A stretch of DNA of 64,000 nucleotides from CAXSBR01 sp964236495 (lineage in GTDB: Bacteria > Actinomycetota > Actinomycetes > Mycobacteriales > Jatrophihabitantaceae). Below the pieces are notes generated by a model, which saw nothing but the letters and a program-made list of their open reading frames with translations, did no database searches and was not told the DNA's origin. The first letter of the stretch is position 1. Each line of letters begins with the position of its first letter. Positions 62,364-64,000 of this stretch are shown here, piece after piece. The position numbers and the translations under genes are program-made. The stretch spans positions 1-64,000 of the forward strand of contig CAXSBR010000008.1 in the NCBI GenBank assembly GCA_964236495.1, read 5' to 3'.

Positions 62364-63222
62364 TCCCGGCCAGCCAGCCACAGCGTCCGCACCCACGGTG
62401 GACCGGTCCTCGGTAGTGCCTTTCTATCACCAGCTGAAAACGATCCTGCGCGACCGGATCGCTACCGGCGAGCTGTCCAGCGGCGACCCGATACCGGGTG
62501 AGTTTCGTCTCTGCGAGCAGTACGACGTTTCCCGGACGGTGGTACGCCAAGCCTTGGTCGAGCTGGAGTTCGAAGGTCTCGTCGACCGGATCAAAGGGCG
62601 TGGCACCTTTGTTGCATTCCCCAAGACGCCGCAGGGGCTTGTGCAGTCGCTGACCGGGCAGTATGAAGACCTTGCGCAGCGCGGAGTGCACCTGCGCAGC
62701 CAGGTGCGGCGCTTGGAGGAGATCCCCGCCGAAGCTCACATCGCTGAGCACATGCATCTCGGCGAAGGCGCCCCCGTACTTGTTCTCGAGCGATTGCGCC
62801 TGGTGGACGGTGAACCCTGGTCGTTGGCGTTCACCTATCTCCCGACGACTCTCCACCAGGCGCTTTCCGACGCTGACCTGGAGAGCGGTTCACTGTATGC
62901 CGTGATGGAAAAGCTTGGCCGACGACCGACACACGGCCGCCGGACCGTGGAAGCACGTGAAGCAGGTAAGGCCGTCGCGCTGGAGTTGGGGCTCAAGCGC
63001 AAGAGTCCGGTGATGCTGCTGACAAGTGTGGGATACGACGAGTCGAATCAGCCTGTCGAATACTTCCAGGCATTTCACCGGGCCGACCGCAGCATGTTCG
63101 AGGTCGAACTCGTCCGCGGTGATGACGGTACAAGTGCAACGACCCGGATGCGCACGCACTCGCAACCCCGACTGCCTCGACGTCGTAAACCCACCGGGCA
63201 GGGCGTGCACCCCGCTTCCTGA
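62359..63222 (+). CDS. GntR/HutC-family transcriptional regulator (UTRA domain)
   Basis: The 287-residue protein begins with a winged-helix GntR domain: VPFYHQLKTILRDRIATGEL, GEFRLCEQYDVSRTVVRQAL, LEFEGLVDRIKGRGTFV. It continues with the UTRA ligand-sensing fold (GAPVLVLERLRLVDGEPWSL, VEYFQAFHRADRSMFEVEL). GTG 62359. The basic disordered C terminus of about 35 residues is unusual. Convergent with the sugar-binding-protein gene, and close to the FAD oxidoreductase; either could be a target. Confidence 0.88.
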   Translation: MTPGQPATASAPTVDRSSVVPFYHQLKTILRDRIATGELSSGDPIPGEFRLCEQYDVSRTVVRQALVELEFEGLVDRIKGRGTFVAFPKTPQGLVQSLTGQYEDLAQRGVHLRSQVRRLEEIPAEAHIAEHMHLGEGAPVLVLERLRLVDGEPWSLAFTYLPTTLHQALSDADLESGSLYAVMEKLGRRPTHGRRTVEAREAGKAVALELGLKRKSPVMLLTSVGYDESNQPVEYFQAFHRADRSMFEVELVRGDDGTSATTRMRTHSQPRLPRRRKPTGQGVHPAS

Positions 63223-63329
63223 GACGACGGCCGTGTCTTACCCACAGCAGCAATCACCGTGTGTCACACAGGCGTAACTCCCAGAGCCGCGTAGTTGCTA
63301 CGGGCGTCGAATCCGCGGGTAGACAGCAC

Positions 63330-63371
63330 GAAGCGGGCGGGAGCGCCTATGCGTTTCCTCCCGCCCGCTTC
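63330..63371 (+). terminator. 14-bp bidirectional hairpin terminator
   Basis: GAAGCGGGCGGGAG (63330-63343) and CTCCCGCCCGCTTC (63358-63371) are perfectly complementary with a 14-nt loop. It lies between the convergent GntR gene and the binding-protein gene, 9 nt from the stop of the latter. Confidence 0.88.
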
Positions 63372-63379
63372 TGTGCAGT

Positions 63380-64000
63380 TTAGAAGACGCTCTTCGGGTT
63401 GTAGTACTGCTTGACGTTGTCGCAACCGATTCCGACAGCCTTCGTGTACGAGGTGGCCGGGAAGTCGGTGGTTTTCTTCTGACCGGTTGTGACCTGTTCT
63501 GCAATCGCCATCACCGCGGTGGTGGCCAGCGACGGTGAATTGAGACCAGTGGATACGTACTGGCCGGTGCAACCGCCGTTGACGATCTCCTGCAGAGCTT
63601 CCTTCTGCCCGTCGATACCCGATACCAGGATCGACGTCTTGTGCTTCTGCTTGATCACATCGAGACCACCGAGAGCCATGGCGTCGTTGAGGCCCAGCAG
63701 CATGTTGATGTTGGAGTGCGCGGCAAGCATGTTCTCCGCCGCAGGTACGGCCTTGTCCTTCGAGTAGTCACCTTCGGCCGACGCGACGACGTTCACCGTC
63801 ACCCCGCCCTTCTTCAGCCCATCGAGGAAGCCTTTCTGCCGTCCCGGGCCGACGATCTCGTCGGTCGGCCCTCCGTTGAGGATTGCGAGATTGGCAGTTT
63901 TCCCCGACCCGAAACGCTTGGCCATCAGTTGGCCGGCCAGTGTCCCGATCGCTTCGTTGTTCGACTGCACAGCGGTGAACCCGACACCGGGAATTGCGGT
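63380..64000 (-). CDS. Periplasmic sugar-binding protein (RbsB-like), C-terminal part
   Basis: The frame is open from the right edge (reading TAIPGVGFTAVQSNNEAIG) to the stop at 63380, so only the last 206 residues are present. Typical of type I sugar-binding proteins are GTLAGQLMAKRFGSGKTANL, GFLDGLKKGGVTVNVVASAE, NINMLLGLNDAMALGGLDVI, ILVSGIDGQKEALQEIVNGG and VSTGLNSPSLATTAVMAIAE. The ligand is probably a monosaccharide such as ribose or related; the rest of the ABC transporter would lie beyond the window. Confidence 0.85.
   Translation of the reverse strand, partial: TAIPGVGFTAVQSNNEAIGTLAGQLMAKRFGSGKTANLAILNGGPTDEIVGPGRQKGFLDGLKKGGVTVNVVASAEGDYSKDKAVPAAENMLAAHSNINMLLGLNDAMALGGLDVIKQKHKTSILVSGIDGQKEALQEIVNGGCTGQYVSTGLNSPSLATTAVMAIAEQVTTGQKKTTDFPATSYTKAVGIGCDNVKQYYNPKSVF

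Overview
The window is high-GC DNA from an actinomycete, assigned to no species here. The evidence is GTG, TTG and ATG starts, very short intergenic distances with ATGA/GTGA overlaps, a BldC regulator, DUF3073, DUF3140, a mycothiol-dependent-type (MDMPI/SCP2) protein, LytR-CpsA-Psr and TadA-associated proteins, and many DUF222/HNH and MFS genes. There are four runs of exactly 100 N (3893-3992, 13939-14038, 32923-33022, 59058-59157). Each lies inside a tandem repeat, so they are scaffolding gaps of unknown true length.

1-27 kb is a dispersed de novo purine (IMP/AMP) locus on the + strand: purA (1888), purD (3588), purB (7623), purC (10649), purS (16956), purQ-purL (19013-22029), purF (24102), purM (25782), then DUF3073 and bldC. 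It is loosened by insertions: three coupled paralogous membrane proteins, an MFS pump, a divergent pair of secreted/glycoside hydrolase genes, and a 13E12-type HNH gene that separates purS from purQL. purD carries an in-frame 21-residue repeat array, purF ends in a dispersed repeat, and purA seems to begin at an AUC codon. At the left edge are the end of a PNPOx-like gene and a decayed Phd/VapC toxin-antitoxin pair.

28-32 kb holds a sugar-1-phosphate-type nucleotidyltransferase, a DHA2 drug exporter, a small coiled-coil membrane protein, a DUF1684 protein and tRNA-Phe. 32-37 kb holds a CbiX-like chelatase whose start codon lies in a repeat, then a UbiA prenyltransferase divergent from a tightly coupled type III polyketide synthase / ICMT-like methyltransferase / flavoprotein operon. 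That operon resembles the Streptomyces srsABC phenolic-lipid genes. 37-43.6 kb is an oligopeptide ABC transporter in the order oppC-oppA-oppB-oppD-oppF.

43.7-48.5 kb looks like a polyol-phosphate (teichoic-acid-like) cell-surface module: a methyltransferase, a small unknown, a membrane-fused TagF-like transferase and a bifunctional CDP-ribitol-type synthase. tRNA-Asp, tRNA-Glu and an LCP ligase follow. 50.6-56.9 kb holds DUF3140, a tyrA/polytopic spermidine-synthase-like pair, tadA with its partner, tRNA-Ser and an aldo/keto reductase. 57-64 kb is more accessory: an MFS exporter, an XRE regulator with an operator over its probably leaderless promoter, a 73-bp repeat array, a degenerate GGDEF membrane protein, an FAD amine-oxidase-type gene broken by an in-frame TAG, a GntR/HutC regulator, and the C-terminal part of a sugar-binding protein.

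The most distinctive feature is a dispersed, GTGAGCATCG-starting repeat of about 48-55 bp. It occurs as arrays in intergenic regions and as single copies fused in frame to purF and oppF. In its reverse orientation it supplies the start of the CbiX-like gene.
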